A stretch of 64,000 bases of DNA, taken from assembly GCA_016704345.1 (NCBI GenBank), contig JADJAH010000013.1, positions 62,001-126,000 of the forward strand. Reading direction: 5' to 3'. The position numbers were made by a program, and so were the translations under genes. Position 1 is the first letter of the stretch. Every line of letters begins with the position of its first letter. This DNA comes from Ignavibacteria bacterium. Its GTDB lineage: Bacteria > Bacteroidota > Ignavibacteria > Tepidaquicellales > Tepidaquicellaceae. A model generated the notes under the pieces. It ran no database searches and was not told where the DNA came from. It was given only the letters and a program-made list of their open reading frames with translations. This document shows positions 18,673 through 28,176 of this stretch, one piece after another.

Positions 18673-20213
18673 CTGAAAAGACTGATCTTTTGCTTTTTCA
18701 TATTCACTTTGTTAAACCCCATAATAAACATAACAAATGCACAGATACAAAAATTTGCCGTAATAGGAGACTATGGCACGAACAATAAATGCAATACAAA
18801 TGAACTCGCCGTTGCAAATCTTGTAAACGGCTGGAACCCCTCATTCATAATTACTGTCGGAGATAACATCTATTTCGGCAGAAACAACATTTCTCAAAAC
18901 AGTTGCACACCCCAGCACGTCAATGATTACGATTCAGTAGTAAAAAAATACTACGGAGATTATTACACTAAAAATATCAACACAAACAGATTCTTTCCAT
19001 GCATTGGTGATCATGACATTGCAGGTGAAATTGATATTGATCCGCGTCCCGGATTTTATCTTGCCTATTACAAAGAATACTTTTCTCTTCCAAACAATGA
19101 GCGCTACTACACATTTCTTATGGGTAACATAAGGTTCATTTGTTTAAATAATGATTTTGGCGGAATTAGCACTTGGACCGGGGGAGGGTATACAGATACA
19201 ACTGTCTGGGAGCCGGACGGAATAGATTCATCATCTGTACAAGCACATTGGGCAAAATCAATTCTCGATACTTCAACCGCAAAATGGCATGTGATTTATC
19301 AACACAAGCCCGTTTACTTCTCATACATTGCAACTTCACTCGATATATTCAAGAAAGTGAGATGGCCCTTTAAGAGATGGGGCGCCGATATAGTTTTAAC
19401 AGGCGATTTCCATTGGTATGAAAGAGTGAGAAAAGGAAATATGACTTACATAACCAACGGGCTGGGCGGCGGAAAATTTGACCCTTTGTTTGATGATACG
19501 CTGACAAACTTCGTCTACATTCCTGAAAGCAAAATTCTTTATAACGACGCGCTTGGAGCGCAGTTGGTAGAGGAATATAAAGACAGTCTTGTGTTCAAAT
19601 TCATTACTGTTAATAACCAACTGAAAGACAGATACGTACTTCTTCAGCCGAAAACAATTAGAGTGAAATCACTAATTGAAGGAAGCTACAAACCTGCAAT
19701 AGGCAAAATGGTGCCTGATACTGTGAGTGTATATCTTCGCCGTTCCAATTCTCCGTTTACAATTATTGATTCTGCTAAAGCATTGACCGATTCATTGGGC
19801 TATGGACTTTACAATTTTAGCAGGGCAAAGTACGATTCGTTGTATTACCTGACAGTTTCTCACAGAAACTCAATTGAAACCTGGAGCAAATTTTCAATGC
19901 CGTTTGATGATGACCTGCAGTACGATTTTACAACCGATTCGGCAAAGGCATTTGGAAATAATATGACTAAAAGGGAAACATGTGGTGTATCTATAGCGGA
20001 GATACAATGAAAGACGGTGTAATTGACGGCACGGATCTAGGCCAGGCAAACAATGATGCATCTAATTACTTTACGGGCTATGTGCGTTCAGATGTTAACG
20101 GAGACAGGATAGTTGATGCTTCGGATGTTATGATCATCAGCAACAATGTATTCAAGTATGTTACTACAATGAAGCCGTCTTCATTCACAGGCGGCATATT
20201 GATTAATCCGTGA
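18673..20213 (+). CDS. Secreted metallophosphoesterase with dockerin-like C-terminal module, frameshifted
   Basis: The catalytic part has calcineurin-like phosphoesterase motifs: FAVIGDYG, ITVGDNIYFG, CIGDHDIAG (GDHD in place of GNHD), YQHKPVYFS and VLTGDFHWYER. This resembles purple-acid-phosphatase-type enzymes. A signal peptide is readable only if translation begins at CTG 18673 (LKRLIFCFFIFTLL), with CGGAG six bases upstream; the next start is TTG at 18709. The frame ends at 20010 with a tail that does not fit. Adding one A to the A4 run at 19969-19972 joins it to the next frame (ending 20213) and restores the C-terminal module: HRNSIETWS, YDFTT, KAFGNN, then two dockerin-like loops. The substrate is unknown. 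The break is probably a sequencing error. Confidence 0.75.
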
Positions 20214-20553
20214 TATCGACATGGGCTCAGCATAGATGCAAAAAATTATTCAGCACAACTGTTGAATTCTCTTAGGAGGATATAGCATAAAGTTGAGTTA
20301 AGTTTCAAGGTATACGAAGTGTCAAAAGATATTCCGCAAGAGTTCATTCAAAGATGCCAGAAATGAGAAAGTCTCCACAAGTTGTGGAGACTTTCAATCC
20401 TTATAATCATACCTCCGCTTCAAAATATTCTTTAAAGCCAGAAAGTACCCGATCGTTCACAATAGCCCGAGGATGTAAAAGGAACTCTTTTTGTTCCAAG
20501 TGCCCCCTGCATGAATTTTAAATCAACAATAGCATCCGAATAATGATGAGGAA
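20214..20553. other. Intergenic region with a long palindrome
   Basis: These 340 bases contain the inverted repeat at 20367-20395 and a small GGAAC/GTTCC hairpin near 20480-20497. No gene is supported. The stretch beginning near 20554 leads into an odd N-terminus of the next gene. Confidence 0.4.
20367..20395. repeat. Near-perfect palindrome
   Basis: Arms GAAAGTCTCCACAA and TTGTGGAGACTTTC (14 bases each) are separated by a single G. It could be a factor-dependent terminator or a protein binding site for the region after the phosphoesterase gene. There is no T-run, so a simple intrinsic terminator is not supported. Confidence 0.6.
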
Positions 20554-21747
20554 GTGAATGCGGAATGCATCCTCTTTCTTGTTAGTCTGCCGAAGCGAAA
20601 TGGGGTTTCACCCCAATGTTGGGTTTTCTACAGTACCAGCGATGCAATTTATTACTCTGACAATTTTGATGGAGCGAACGACACTACTGCATTAAAGGCA
20701 AGAGGATACTTGGTTTATTACAGAGGCAGCGGCCCGCAGGGATCTGCTGCTACTTGGTTCCAGGGAAATTCGACTGTGTTTGCCGCATTCAACGGACCAG
20801 CCACAGGTTATGTTGGCGCAAATTTTCAGGTTGTAACCGGAGCAAATAGCATTGACAGTTGGCTTGTGTTGCCTGACCTGGATGTTGTTGCAGGCGACAT
20901 TATCAGATTCAGATGCAGGTCAGTACTTGCTGGTACATTCCCGGATTCTGTTAGGGTAATGTATAACGATCAAGGTGGTACCACTCCGGAGAGTGCAGGT
21001 TGGGCGGAACTTGGAAGATTTAAGGCATCCGTTGATGGAACCTGGGAGCTTAAATCATTTGTAGCACCTACCCAAGGTTTCAGCGCGAGATTTGCTATAA
21101 GATACAATATGGTTGACGGCGGACCACTCGGCGCTAACAGTGACTATATTGGAATAGACGCGCTTGAAGTAGATGGTGACGGTGTATTGCCCGTTGAATT
21201 GTCAAGTTTTGTTTCAGTGATCTCAGGTAATGATGTAACTTTGAACTGGTCAACTTCTTCCGAGCTGAATAATTCAGGATTTGAAATCGAAAGAAGCACA
21301 AACAATCAGTGGATGAAAGTTGGATTTGTGGCGGGTAACGGAACTACATCTACTGCAAACAGCTACACTTTCACAGACAGGAATGTTAATTCAGGCAACT
21401 ATAATTACAGACTCAAACAAGTTGACTTCAATGGTAATTTTGAATATTTCAACTTGAATAGCGAAGTGATAATCGGTGTTCCTTCAAAATTCGAATTGTC
21501 ACAGAACTATCCAAATCCATTTAACCCTTCAACCAGGATTAATTATCAACTGCCAAATGACGGTAATGTTAAAATTTCTGTTTTTGACAATTCCGGTAAA
21601 GAAGTTATGACATTGGCAAATGGATTCAAGACTGCAGGTTATTATTCAGTAGACATGAACGCTTCAGCACTTTCGAGCGGAGTTTACTTCTATCATTTAA
21701 CTGCAGGTGATTTTAGCGCGGTAAAGAAAATGCTCCTCGTAAAATAA
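20554..21747 (+). CDS. T9SS cargo protein with jelly-roll domain; N-terminus looks displaced
   Basis: The frame encodes up to 397 residues from GTG 20554. Residues about 33-205 resemble a choice-of-anchor J jelly-roll (YYSDNFDGAND, GANSIDSWLVLPDLDV, NSDYIGIDALEV). An Ig-like segment typical of these proteins follows (LPVELSSFVSV, LNWSTSSELNNSGFEIERS, YRLKQVDFNG; about 212-310). A complete T9SS sorting domain begins near 316 (SQNYPNPFNP) and ends in KKMLLVK. The first 30 residues (MNAECILFLVSLPKRNGVSP onward) do not form a signal peptide, unlike all other T9SS cargo here. The DNA at about 20556-20650 may be an inserted or misjoined piece. A strong terminator follows. Confidence 0.75.
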   Translation: MNAECILFLVSLPKRNGVSPQCWVFYSTSDAIYYSDNFDGANDTTALKARGYLVYYRGSGPQGSAATWFQGNSTVFAAFNGPATGYVGANFQVVTGANSIDSWLVLPDLDVVAGDIIRFRCRSVLAGTFPDSVRVMYNDQGGTTPESAGWAELGRFKASVDGTWELKSFVAPTQGFSARFAIRYNMVDGGPLGANSDYIGIDALEVDGDGVLPVELSSFVSVISGNDVTLNWSTSSELNNSGFEIERSTNNQWMKVGFVAGNGTTSTANSYTFTDRNVNSGNYNYRLKQVDFNGNFEYFNLNSEVIIGVPSKFELSQNYPNPFNPSTRINYQLPNDGNVKISVFDNSGKEVMTLANGFKTAGYYSVDMNASALSSGVYFYHLTAGDFSAVKKMLLVK

Positions 21748-21770
21748 GTAATCAGAAGTAAGAAACTATT

Positions 21771-21822
21771 CCCCTCTGAAATGCTGTAACATCAAATAGC
21801 ATTTCATGAGGGGATTTTTTTT
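21771..21822 (+). terminator. Rho-independent terminator
   Basis: A long hairpin (CCCCTCTGAAATGCT pairing with AGCATTTCATGAGGGG, one bulge) is followed by eight T. It lies 24 bases after the T9SS cargo gene and just before the convergent tryptophanase gene ends. Confidence 0.85.
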
Positions 21823-21848
21823 AGATCAATTAAATTGGGTTAATGGGT

Positions 21849-23236
21849 TCACACGGAAGTTGTAATTTTTTCAAACTTCGCCGTAAAGTGCCTCAAAAAC
21901 TTTGGCTCTTCTATAATCTTCAATCCTCTTGTTGTATCCTTTTCTCCAGGATTTTCTCAAATACTTCAATCACATATTCAATATGGCTTTGAGTGTAAAC
22001 CCTTCTCGGAATTGCAAGACGAACAAGTTTATTTGGCGCGGGAATTAGTTTGCCGTTGTCATCATATTTGCCGAACATAACTGAACCAATCTCAACCGAC
22101 CGGATTCCGCCTTTGAGATAAAGCTCACACACAAGAGCCTGACCGGGGTATTGATCGACAGGAATATGTGAGTAAAGTGATTTCGCGTCAATATATACTG
22201 CATGTCCGCCAATAGGCCAAATTAATGGCACACCCATTTTGAATAACTTCTCTCCTAGATACTCAGTACTTCTGATTCGATATCTTAAATAATCAGGATC
22301 GAAAACTTCGCGAAGTCCTACTGCCATTGCCTCCATGTCCCTTCCGGAGAGCCCGCCGTAAGTCACAAATCCTTCAGTAATGATCAGGAGATTTGTGCAG
22401 GCATCAGATAAAGCCTGATCTTTCAATGCAAGGAATCCTCCCATGTTTACAAGTCCGTCTTTTTTCGCACTCATCACACAGCCATCACTTAAAGCGAACA
22501 TCTTCTGCGCAATCTCTCTATACGAAACATTTTCAAAACCGGCTTCACGGTGTTGAATATAATAAGCGTTCTCGGCAATGCGGCAACAATCCAGAATGAA
22601 CAAGACATTATGTTGCTTGCATATCTCGCTGACTCTTTCTGCGTTATGCATGCTGACCGGCTGTCCACCGCCGCTGTTGTTTGTAACTGTGAGTATGACC
22701 GCTCCAATATTTTCAGCTCCGCGTTCTTTTATAAGCTGTTCAAGTTTCAGAAAATCCATGTCTCCTTTGAACGGATGATACAACAACGGATGCTGAGATT
22801 CTTCTATCGGAATGTCAATGGCTTCCGCTCCGGAAAATTCAATGTTGGCTCGCGTAGTGTCGAAGTGAGTATTACTGATGAAGACCTTTCCTTTGCCGCC
22901 GAGATAACCGTAAAGAATCCTTTCTCCAGCTCTTCCCTGATGGGTGGGGAGAATGTGTTCGAATCCGGTAAGGTCCTTGATCTCTGATTCCATTCTAAGC
23001 CAGCTCTTTGAACCGGCATATGCCTCATCGCCGTCAAGCATTGCAGACCATTGTTTTGAACTCATTGCTGATGTGCCGCTGTCTGTGAGCAGATCTATGA
23101 GTACATGTTCCGATTTCAATTTGAAAGGATTGTAAAAGGCTTCCTCGAGAAAGTGAGTTCTTTGGTCTTCAGTCGTTACACTTATTGGCTCGACTGATTT
23201 GATTTTGAATGGTTCAATGATTGTTCTGAAGTTCAT
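21849..23236 (-). CDS. tnaA: Tryptophanase (PLP-dependent), frameshifted near the C-terminus
   Basis: The product belongs to the tryptophanase/tyrosine phenol-lyase family. The PLP lysine is in MSAKKDGLVNMGG (about residue 257). GGLSGRDMEAMAVGLRE and PIGGHAVYIDAK are conserved. GIRSVEIGS matches tryptophanase; tyrosine phenol-lyase has an Arg where Ile stands. It cleaves tryptophan to indole, pyruvate and ammonia. The open frame stops at 21920 (438 residues), but adding one base in the T4 run at 21940-21943 (A4 on the coding strand) continues into TRGLKIIEEPKFLRHFTAKF and ends at 21849. This gives 462 residues, the usual length. The restored tail contains the conserved LRHF segment whose His is important in E. 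coli TnaA. Confidence 0.87.
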
Positions 23237-23469
23237 GTCTTAAAATTTGATGGTTATTTATATGACAATTTATGAAATCCTATGCTTAGATATTATGACT
23301 TGTGTCATGTTTTTGGAATATATTAATTTTTTTCAAAGGGCAACTAAGGAATATTCTTAACTTGCTGACGCAACACATAGCTAAATTCGATGAGTTCTGC
23401 CATTTGCATAGAATAATTCTTCACAAATTCCGTAATTGAAACATATTGAAAATTTAGTGCCGTAAAATT

Positions 23470-25041
23470 ATGGAATTCAATCTGATTATATATTTTACAT
23501 CCGGATTAATAATAGGTGTCTTGCTCTGTTTTATTTTTCTTCGACTTTACTATTCCTCTAAATTCACTGACAGAAAACTTCTTGAAACTAGTATTGCTGA
23601 AGCAAACGAACTTCGGCTGAAGATAGCCGGTCTGCCGGGCAGAGAAGAAGTTGAAAGACTTAACTTTGAATTGAAAAATTCTTCAGAGACAATCCTTGCG
23701 ATTACAAGAGAGTCAGAGCAAAAAATCAGTAAAGAAGAACTTGAGAGAAACTATGTTGATATCAAAGCATTTAATATCAGAAGCAATGAATCTGAAGAAT
23801 TGAAGAATGAAGTTGAGCAGAAGAACAAATTCATACTTGAACTTAGCACGCAGCTGACCGAACTCAGAAAGCAGGAAGAAAATCTAAATGATAAACTCAT
23901 AACACTCAGAGAAGAAATCGAGAACATACATAAAAATTCTTTGAAAGAATTTGAGAACATTGCCTCATCTGTAATTGACTTCAAATCAAAGACATTCAAA
24001 GATACAAACCGGCATGAGATGACGAATGTCATCGATCCTCTCAAAGAGTTTCTCGGTGATTTTAGGAAGAAGATTGAAGATACGCGAAAGGAAGACATAC
24101 AGGAAATTACTACTCTGAAAGGAGAGATCAGATCACTTCAGGAATTGAATATGAGACTGAGTGATGATGCAAATCGCCTTGCCGGCGCATTGAAATCAGA
24201 TGTGAAGATGCAGGGTAACTGGGGCGAAGACCGTCTGAGACTTATACTTGAGATGGAAGGATTACAAAGCCATATTGATTATGATTTTCAAAAGAGACTG
24301 GCAGACAAAGAAGAAGACGCTACTAAAATTCCCGACTTCATCCTAAATCTCCCTGATAAAAAACATCTGATCATTGACAGTAAAGTTTCGCTCAATGCAT
24401 ACGTAAATTATTTTAATGAGAATGATCCGGCTAAGAAGAAAGTATTTCTTGCAAATCACATTTCAAGTATCCTGAACCACATTGAAGGTTTGGCGGGAAG
24501 GAGCTACCAGTTTGTTGAAGGCATGAATTCTCCGGATTATGTACTGATGTTCATGCCAGTTGAGTCAGCTCTGACAATTGCAGTGAACGAGAATCCCGGC
24601 ATAATAGACAGAGCATTGAAGAAGAAAATTGTGATCATAACTCCTTCGACTTTGATAGCTACATTGAAAATAATTCGACTCTTATGGCAAAGGGAGAAGA
24701 GAGTTGCTAATGTTGAAGAGATCTTCAAGCAATGCGGGCTCTTGTATGATAAGTTTGCGGGATTCCTCGAAGAGATGCTGAAGATTGAGAATGGACTCAG
24801 AGCTGCGCAAGGAGCTTACCGCGATGCGATGGACAAACTAAAAGACGGAAAGAAGAAAGGGGATACGATCATAGGCAGATTTGAAAAGATCAAACAATTG
24901 GAAGCACGGACTCAGAAGTCAATTCCGGAAGAATTTTTAACGGATGCCGACTTTGTCGAGCTTGGTCCGGCAGCAGAAGAAATTGAAGTTTCAGACGACA
25001 TTGAAATTAATTCAAATAATAATAATACAGAAAACGAATGA
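23470..25041 (+). CDS. rmuC: DNA recombination protein RmuC
   Basis: The 523-residue product has one N-terminal membrane segment (LIIYFTSGLIIGVLLCFIF). A long charged coiled coil follows at about residues 35-235. The RmuC nuclease-like core spans about 240-480 (GNWGEDRLRLILE, PDFILNLPDKKHLIIDSK, YVLMFMPVE, IITPSTLIATLKII). RmuC limits inversions at short inverted repeats in E. coli and is predicted to be a restriction-endonuclease-like protein. The last 30 residues are acidic and Asn-rich. The stop overlaps the start of the downstream epimerase-like gene by four bases (ATGA), so they are co-translated. Confidence 0.9.
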   Translation: MEFNLIIYFTSGLIIGVLLCFIFLRLYYSSKFTDRKLLETSIAEANELRLKIAGLPGREEVERLNFELKNSSETILAITRESEQKISKEELERNYVDIKAFNIRSNESEELKNEVEQKNKFILELSTQLTELRKQEENLNDKLITLREEIENIHKNSLKEFENIASSVIDFKSKTFKDTNRHEMTNVIDPLKEFLGDFRKKIEDTRKEDIQEITTLKGEIRSLQELNMRLSDDANRLAGALKSDVKMQGNWGEDRLRLILEMEGLQSHIDYDFQKRLADKEEDATKIPDFILNLPDKKHLIIDSKVSLNAYVNYFNENDPAKKKVFLANHISSILNHIEGLAGRSYQFVEGMNSPDYVLMFMPVESALTIAVNENPGIIDRALKKKIVIITPSTLIATLKIIRLLWQREKRVANVEEIFKQCGLLYDKFAGFLEEMLKIENGLRAAQGAYRDAMDKLKDGKKKGDTIIGRFEKIKQLEARTQKSIPEEFLTDADFVELGPAAEEIEVSDDIEINSNNNNTENE

Positions 25042-25967
25042 GTACATATGTTATTCTTGGTTCAGGAGGAGTGATTGGCAGGAACGTAGCAAAGAGTCTT
25101 GCGGGGGATATAACAATTTTGAGATTGTTCAGCCGAATTCCGGTTCAAGTAAATCCTTCCGATGAACTAATGAAAGGTGATCTTACAATTGAGTCGAATG
25201 TCATTGATGCTGTAAAAGGAGCAGAAGTTGCTTATCTCACAGCAGGACTCAGGTATGAAACAAAAGTATGGAAGAACGAATGGCCTTTGATAATGAAGAA
25301 TGTTATTGATGCTTGTAAGAAGGAGAACTGCAAGTTGGTGTTTTTTGATAATGTCTATCTTTATGGAAAAGTTAACGGCAGAATGACCGAAGAGTCGAGC
25401 ATCAATCCGTGCAGCGTGAAAGGAGAGATCAGGGCAGAGATTGCAGAGATGCTGATGAAAGAAGTTCGGCACGGAAATGTTACTGCACTGATTGCAAGAT
25501 CTGCAGATTTTTACGGCCCGGACACGCCGCTTAGTTTTGTTAATGTTACAGTGTTCGATAAACTTTCCAAAGGCAAGAAGCCAATGTGGTTAATCAATGA
25601 CAAAGTGAAGCATTCATTCACTTACACTCCGGATGCGGGAAAAGCTACTGCTTTGCTTGGCAACACTGAAAGTGCATACAGTCAGGTGTGGCATCTGCCA
25701 ACAGATCCAATGGCTCTTAACGGTGAGCAATTCATAAAACTGGCGGCTTCAAGCTATGGTGCAGGAAACAAATATAAGGTGCTTTCAAAAGGCATGGTAA
25801 AGTTTGTCGGCATATTCAACAAAGCATTGAAAGAGAATAATGAGATGCTCTATCAGAACGAATTTGAGTATTTGTTTGACAGCACAAAGTTTGTTAAGGC
25901 ATTTGGAATGGAATCGACGAGTTATGGAGCTGGGATCAAAGCTACAGCGGAGTCGATGAAGCGATGA
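25038..25967 (+). CDS. NAD-dependent epimerase/dehydratase-like (atypical extended SDR)
   Basis: The 309-residue product begins with a Rossmann motif YVILGSGGVIGRNVAKSL and continues with the SDR pattern (AEVAYLTAGL, LVFFDNVYLYG, ADFYGP). In place of the usual YxxxK pair the protein reads NPCSVKGEIRAEIAEM, as in an atypical branch of extended SDRs, so classical dehydrogenase chemistry may be altered. The substrate is unknown. It follows rmuC with a four-base overlap. The functional link to RmuC is unclear and may be only transcriptional. Confidence 0.75.
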   Translation: MSTYVILGSGGVIGRNVAKSLAGDITILRLFSRIPVQVNPSDELMKGDLTIESNVIDAVKGAEVAYLTAGLRYETKVWKNEWPLIMKNVIDACKKENCKLVFFDNVYLYGKVNGRMTEESSINPCSVKGEIRAEIAEMLMKEVRHGNVTALIARSADFYGPDTPLSFVNVTVFDKLSKGKKPMWLINDKVKHSFTYTPDAGKATALLGNTESAYSQVWHLPTDPMALNGEQFIKLAASSYGAGNKYKVLSKGMVKFVGIFNKALKENNEMLYQNEFEYLFDSTKFVKAFGMESTSYGAGIKATAESMKR

Positions 25968-26071
25968 ACATGTTGAAGCTCAGTCTGGCAACATTTTGAC
26001 ACTGACGAACATTTCTTATCTTTCAGCAGCGGAGGTATTTGGAAACTGAGTGCAATGTCCAAATACATTTC

Positions 26072-27543
26072 CTACCAAACACCTGCGCCTAATTCTAAGA
26101 CGTAACTTATTTTATCAACTCTCATGAAACCCTTGTTCTTGATGCCCAAACGCAATCCCCAGAACGGACTTAAGAAACTCAGAAATTTGAGAGGAGAATA
26201 TGAAACATTACCTCTGAATTTTATACCCGCCTCAAGTACAAAAACTGTCTCAACTCCGGATGAATCATTTTCTGTAACTTCAAGTCCTGAAGCAAAATAT
26301 AGATCTGAAAATCTTGAAGCAGATGGTGTGTACAAAAGATTATAGCCAAAATCCCGCAGGTCACTTCCCTGGAAATAGGAGCCTGTTAACAAGCCATCCT
26401 CCAATCAGAGGAGCCTCTACATTCTTAACTATCAACAATGGAAGACTCACCGATACTCCTGATTGGCCGTCATCAAGGCGATAGGATACGCCAACGGAAT
26501 TGATGAAATTATCACCGATAAACCAATCAACAAGCTCATCCTTTGAAGATTGATGCTTAATAGTGGGAGATTTTTCCTGATAATAAGATTCCATATCGTG
26601 CTTAAGAATTTTATTTCTTGCTTTTACAGGGCTTGGCATTTGTCGCAACTGATAGACAGCATTATCCGGTGCATATTTTCCATTTACTAAATGTCTTTTC
26701 CATAGTTTGCTGCCTTCAGGCATTGGAGGAAAAACTCTGTGCTCAGGCTTCCTAACTTTTGACATATAGCTTTGATAGTCTGACGAGAATAAATCTCCAC
26801 TTCTCATTATGTCTCTTACTCCCCAGGCATCGTTCTTTCTTACGTTAACATCGTATCCGGGGGTATAGTATCCGTCTCCGTTCATATCAGTGCAACTTGC
26901 ATGCTTTCCCTCTTCAACAAGAATGTTAAATGGAAGTGCCTGCTCAATGAATAGATCGTCAATATCATAAATATTGTCATACCAATCCAAAGCATGTGCT
27001 TTTCCGGTGGCTCTTACAAATATGATAGCGAAGTGCATTATACCCAACTTGTCCTTATGCTGATAAACATAGTACTGAAACTGTGCCTGCTCAGTGTCAT
27101 ATTGATGGCTTCCCAATCCGGCTTCATTATTGTAAAAATGTGAATATGAAATATTCACTCCGCTGATCTTCTTAAGCTCCAATTGTGAATTCAGAAAATT
27201 TGTGTAGTCCCTTTTAAAGGCGTTTCGGTAGGAATCACTTCTTGTAAGTATTTCATTTATTTGAAAGTACACTACCGGTGGAGTCTGTTTTAGTATCAAA
27301 AGGAAAGTAAGTCGGAATGTTTATATCCTTACCCTTTCTTTTGTCCAGTTCAGGCTCATCAGGAGAGAACCAAAACACCGGCGCGCAGTACGCAACTAGA
27401 TCTTTGACTGTCATAATGGAATCAGTACCTTCCCACACAGCGAAAGCTTCAAGCTTTTTTTTGTTAAGAAATTCATCAGCTTCAGCTGTATCTAAAAACA
27501 TAAACAGAAGAACTATAAAAAAGGCAGTTACTCTTGCAGGCAT
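26072..27543 (-). pseudogene. Secreted protein of unknown function, broken by two frameshifts
   Basis: Three overlapping frames (27253-27543, 26361-27299, 26072-26404) read as one 489-residue protein if one base is removed near 27288-27291 (T4 run) and one near 26386. It starts with a signal peptide (MPARVTAFFIVLLFMFLDTAEA). The order is then VAYCAPVFWFSPDEPELD, IPTYFPFDT, join, PPVVYFQINEI, a central segment LPFNILVEEGKHASCTDMNG, VSVSLPLLIVKN, join, LTGSYFQGSDLRDFGYNLLY, and a beta-rich C-terminus ending YVLELGAGVW. The EEGKHAS segment and the opening loosely recall Vps62-like proteins, but I do not assign a family. The corrected length is an exact multiple of three, which supports sequencing error or recent decay. 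Confidence 0.65.
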
Positions 27544-28057
27544 TTTATTAATGTTAATTTTCGGGCAATATCAGATTGTAAGAAATAATATTCAATGCAA
27601 CTTCATTTTGTTATGCTTTCTTTCGATAGTGAATTTGCATTTCTTTCTTATTGGCTATGTTTGTTTTTTACACGGAGACTCACTGAGAGACACGAAGTTT
27701 CACTGAGGTTAATCATTGAATGTCTTCTATATTTTTTGATACAGTGGTTCTGATTTCCACAAGCTTTTTGAAATGAAGTCCTTTCTTAATTAAAATGGTT
27801 ATTCAGTAGTTTTCCATTTGTTTCCTCCGTGAATCTCTATGTAACTCTATGTAACTCTGTGTAACTCTGTGTAACTCTGTGTAACTCTGTGTAACTCTGT
27901 AACTCTGTGTAACTCTGTGTAACTCTGTGTAACTCTGTGTAACTCTGTGTAACTAGAAGTAAGAAGTGAATTGTTTATGCTCAATCACATCTGTAAATTG
28001 TCGTCGCTGAATTTATGATTAAACCTTGGTCAGCTTTCATTAACCACATCAAAACTT
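27544..28057. other. Intergenic region with tandem decamer array
   Basis: The stretch is AT-rich. It contains imperfect CACGGAGACTCACTGAG sequence near 27670-27710 and the decamer array at 27834-27954. No gene is supported. Confidence 0.5.
27834..27954. repeat. Tandem decamer repeat (TAACTCTGTG)n
   Basis: About twelve head-to-tail copies of a 10-base unit, TAACTCTGTG, are present. The first two copies carry CTATG in place of CTGTG, and one unit near 27893-27901 has lost two bases. The near-identity of units suggests recent expansion by slippage. Confidence 0.9.
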
Positions 28058-28159
28058 ATGACCTGGATTGACTCAATTTGGATGATATGCCTTGCGGGAA
28101 TCTTTGTATTTCTATTCCTGACAAGAGACAAAACAGTCGAAGAAAAGAAATCAAACTAA
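28058..28159 (+). CDS. Possible 33-residue single-span membrane peptide
   Basis: A short frame starts at ATG 28058 and ends with TAA. It encodes an N-terminal Trp-rich piece (MTWIDSIWMIC), a hydrophobic span (LAGIFVFLFL) and a charged tail (TRDKTVEEKKSN). The topology is that of small inner-membrane peptides. It ends 17 bases before the ettA start. No clear Shine-Dalgarno is visible and conservation is untested, so this is tentative. Confidence 0.35.
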   Translation: MTWIDSIWMICLAGIFVFLFLTRDKTVEEKKSN

Positions 28160-28176
28160 ACTAAAAGAATTTACTC

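Noticed and set aside
27834..27954. Decamer array as a CRISPR
   Set aside because: Units are 10 bases with no spacers, and no cas gene is nearby.
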